Of a stretch of DNA of 64,000 nt, positions 61,533 to 64,000 are shown piece by piece. The notes beneath the pieces were generated by a model. It had not been told where the DNA came from and ran no database searches. It worked only from the letters and a program-made list of their open reading frames with translations. Positions within the stretch are counted from its first letter, which is position 1. Every line of letters starts with the position of its first letter. Source of the DNA: Archilochus colubris. Its lineage: Eukaryota; Chordata; Aves; Apodiformes; Trochilidae. The stretch is taken from the NCBI GenBank assembly GCA_023079485.1, contig CM041115.1:40372305-40436304 (forward strand), given 5' to 3'. The position numbers were made by a program, and so were the translations under genes.

Positions 61533-64000
61533 AATATGCACAGAAATATTTTGTGGGAAAATTGAATGCAAAGCCAGTTAGACAAGACAATGAGTCTGGT
61601 TTATGTCCTCCTCTGTCACACTGGAAGAAAAGCCTGCAATTTTAAATCCAGGGTTCATGTTGTTAATTAATGAACTTGTGCACATGAGGACAAAGAGAGA
61701 TTTAAAGTGTCTTAGCATGTCTTCTGCTTTCTTAGTTTCTGTGGCTTTCCAAAAATGCTACTTCCTTTTTTAGAAGAGCATTGCTCCAGTGTCTCTTCTC
61801 ATTCAATGTTCTAATTGTATATTAGCTTACTAAAATAATTTATTCATATAATGATCATTGTTTTCTTGTACTTTTTAAGGTTATTAGCATCCAATCAAAT
61901 CAGGAGAGTGGTAAATAATTAGTGACACTAGTAGTGGAATTTTTCATCTCGGGCCATCTCAAGTCTATATCTTTCATTCTGAGAATGAGATGCTTCTGTG
62001 TGCTTTATCTGCAGACTTACATAGGTTGATACTCTCATACAGACCTCAGTTCTTTGCTTTTTCAACTGCTTTGAGTGAAGGATTACATGATCTGCTTCTT
62101 GCATTCAATTTACAATAATTCTTTGGATTCTTAAGGTCATTGAGACTCCACTGGCAAGTATGTTAGTAGCAACTACTGCTCAAAACAAATCTGTAAAAAT
62201 CATGATTGATAAGTAGTTAACATAAATCAAAGATAAGTCTCACTGGCAACTTCTAATAATTAGCTAGCTGCTTATCCCTATTACTGGAAAATTCTTTGCT
62301 ATGTTTATCTTGTTGTAGTATGAAAAAGGACTGTTTAAGCAACCATCAGTCTTCAAAATCCTGTACTCAGAAAGTGACTCTGTTGACAAGGAGAAACTAG
62401 AAGTAAAGAAAAATAGCTTTGCAGGAGCTAAAAAAAAAAAAAAGTCTTCACTTTGTGTATCTTTTTTGGTGAATTTTAACAAGAGAAGACTTCAAAGGCT
62501 ATTTTCTGAAAGGCCTCATTAATCCAGTTTCAAATCTGTGTTCCATGAGCTATACTGCCCAAGCTTTACCGGGTGCATATGCAGCCAAACTAACACTTCA
62601 TTTAGCCACACATCTGTGGTAGTTTTACACTCAGACCTCTGCTGTGTAAAATCACTCCTCTCTGATAATCTTAATTTAAATAACAATACATATGGCTTGC
62701 AGAAGAGAAAAATGTCCATTAGAAGAATATTAAAGTTCACCCCCTGCAGGGTGAACCTTCCCATTTCAACACAGGAGAAAGGACGTTTGTCCATACTGAG
62801 GTCCATATGCAGAGAAGCATCATATTTTTAGCATTTCTTGTTGCTGAATGAGTTTTGAAATGAAGTTGTTTTTTTAAAGGGAAATTCTGTATCCTGTAGT
62901 GAAAAGGAACAGGCTTGCTGGATAACTATATGTTGTGCTGTACAGTTGAACTTTCAAGAGTACCAAAGTGCCCAAACCATGGGATGTGCAGTTTGTTAGC
63001 AGGAGGTTCACCCTTCTTTCTTCCTGCCCAGTGTTGAAGTAGACAGAGGAAATATCATGTAAAATTTGCTATTAGATGTATATTTTTCTTGTGAGCCGGA
63101 GTGATTTAATTCAGTAGCATATAATTTAATAGTGTTTTTAATCCTGTTGGAACTGGGTTCTGTGTATACCTTAGTCTTCCAGTACTCAGATAGATCCCCA
63201 GATCACTGTCTTCTGTTACAATTGTCATTCAGATCAATTCAGTAGACTGGAGCTGTAAAATGGATTTCCATCTCAGATCATAACTTCTGTATAATCAGGC
63301 TTGTGTTAAACTGCTTGGGAGTTTTCTGTTAAGACATATATGCTAAGCTACATGGTTACAGATAGCAATGAACTTCTTGTAGCAGGTGGAGTGAAGATTT
63401 CTTTCTTGGTTGAGGACTACATTGGCTGTAAGCAGAAATACATTTAATATCTCTAACTTCCCTCTATGTTCCATTTGACAATAGCAATTTCTCTAGTGCT
63501 ATGCTGCAGTATTTTGGAAATCTTGCAGTGATCCGGAAGCATTGCTAAATTAAAAAAAAAAAGACTGTAAAGCTGCTCTGCTTTAGATACCTGTATACAG
63601 AACAAATTGTTGTGCTTTGTTTAATTTTTTATTCTTTTTGCATTCAAGAGCATGTCATATATTGTTAATAACAATTTCTGGCAGTGAAGCATAGTTTTGA
63701 TACATTATTGGTGTGGGAATACAATAAAAAGATAGTTTTAGAAGGAACTACTTTTGTGGATAAGAATATAATTTTAGTGTGCTAGCATCAAAGTACATTC
63801 TCTTGATTCATATTGTGCATGTATCATGAAAAGAGCATTCTTTGAAGTGTACAGGGTTTGGGTTTTGTTAGTTTTTGTGTTACATAATCTTTGTTTCACA
63901 ACAGCAGTTCTCACAGACTAGGAACACAAAGCGTATATTGTATTAAAATGGGCAGTTTTATCTTCAGTTTAGCCATGAATCTATGGAAGTAGCGCAGGCC
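61533..64000. other. Unique A+T-rich non-coding DNA to the window end
   Basis: No gene, RNA gene or interspersed repeat recognised. A short A run lies at about 62430-62443. Two frames at 62519-62831 overlap on opposite strands. Confidence 0.55.

Noticed and set aside
61363..61581. Phenylalanine/cysteine-rich 72-codon frame that looks like a membrane peptide
   Set aside because: Generated entirely by a T/G low-complexity tract.

Overview
This window looks like a stretch of an amniote nuclear genome, most probably a bird. The evidence is the repeat content: it is A+T-rich and CpG-poor, and the interspersed repeats I can recognise are mostly CR1 LINE fragments, including one with a readable reverse-transcriptase segment and the ATTCTATG-type CR1 3' terminus. 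There is also one likely ancient MIR-type SINE. I saw no L1, Alu or other mammal-type young repeats, and nothing bacterial or viral. Low interspersed-repeat density fits a bird better than a turtle or crocodile, but I cannot fix the species.

I find no host protein-coding gene that I can defend. The open frames are short, lie in all frames on both strands and match no family I recognise; the only recognisable protein sequence is the decayed CR1 reverse transcriptase. I found no tRNA, rRNA or recognisable snRNA gene, no CRISPR array and no CpG island. The window reads as intergenic DNA or the inside of a very large intron.

Layout. 1-22,680: mostly unique non-coding DNA with a (TA)n microsatellite, small simple repeats, several perfect short hairpins and one CpG-richer, motif-rich block near 6.75-7.35 kb. 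22,685-24,600: a pyrimidine tract, then a 5'-truncated CR1 (about 1.3 kb, + strand), then a probable MIR. 24,600-39,600: unique DNA with A/T tracts, a short minus-strand CR1 tail at 29.19 kb and a possible very old LINE remnant at 36.17 kb. 39,600-49,000: almost free of interspersed repeats, with several blocks whose base texture suggests conserved regulatory DNA. The best is 46.25-47.13 kb, which holds a cluster of NFI-type half sites and nested palindromes. 49,000-64,000: unique DNA plus two CR1 tails in opposite orientations at 58.7 and 59.65 kb.

The most useful leads are the 46.3 kb palindrome and NFI-site block, the MIR-like SINE in a bird-like genome, two possible unannotated exons (45.47 and 54.88 kb), and a perfect 10-bp-stem hairpin at 11.53 kb. 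I see no evidence of a new gene system here. All statements about conservation are inferences from texture and need alignment.
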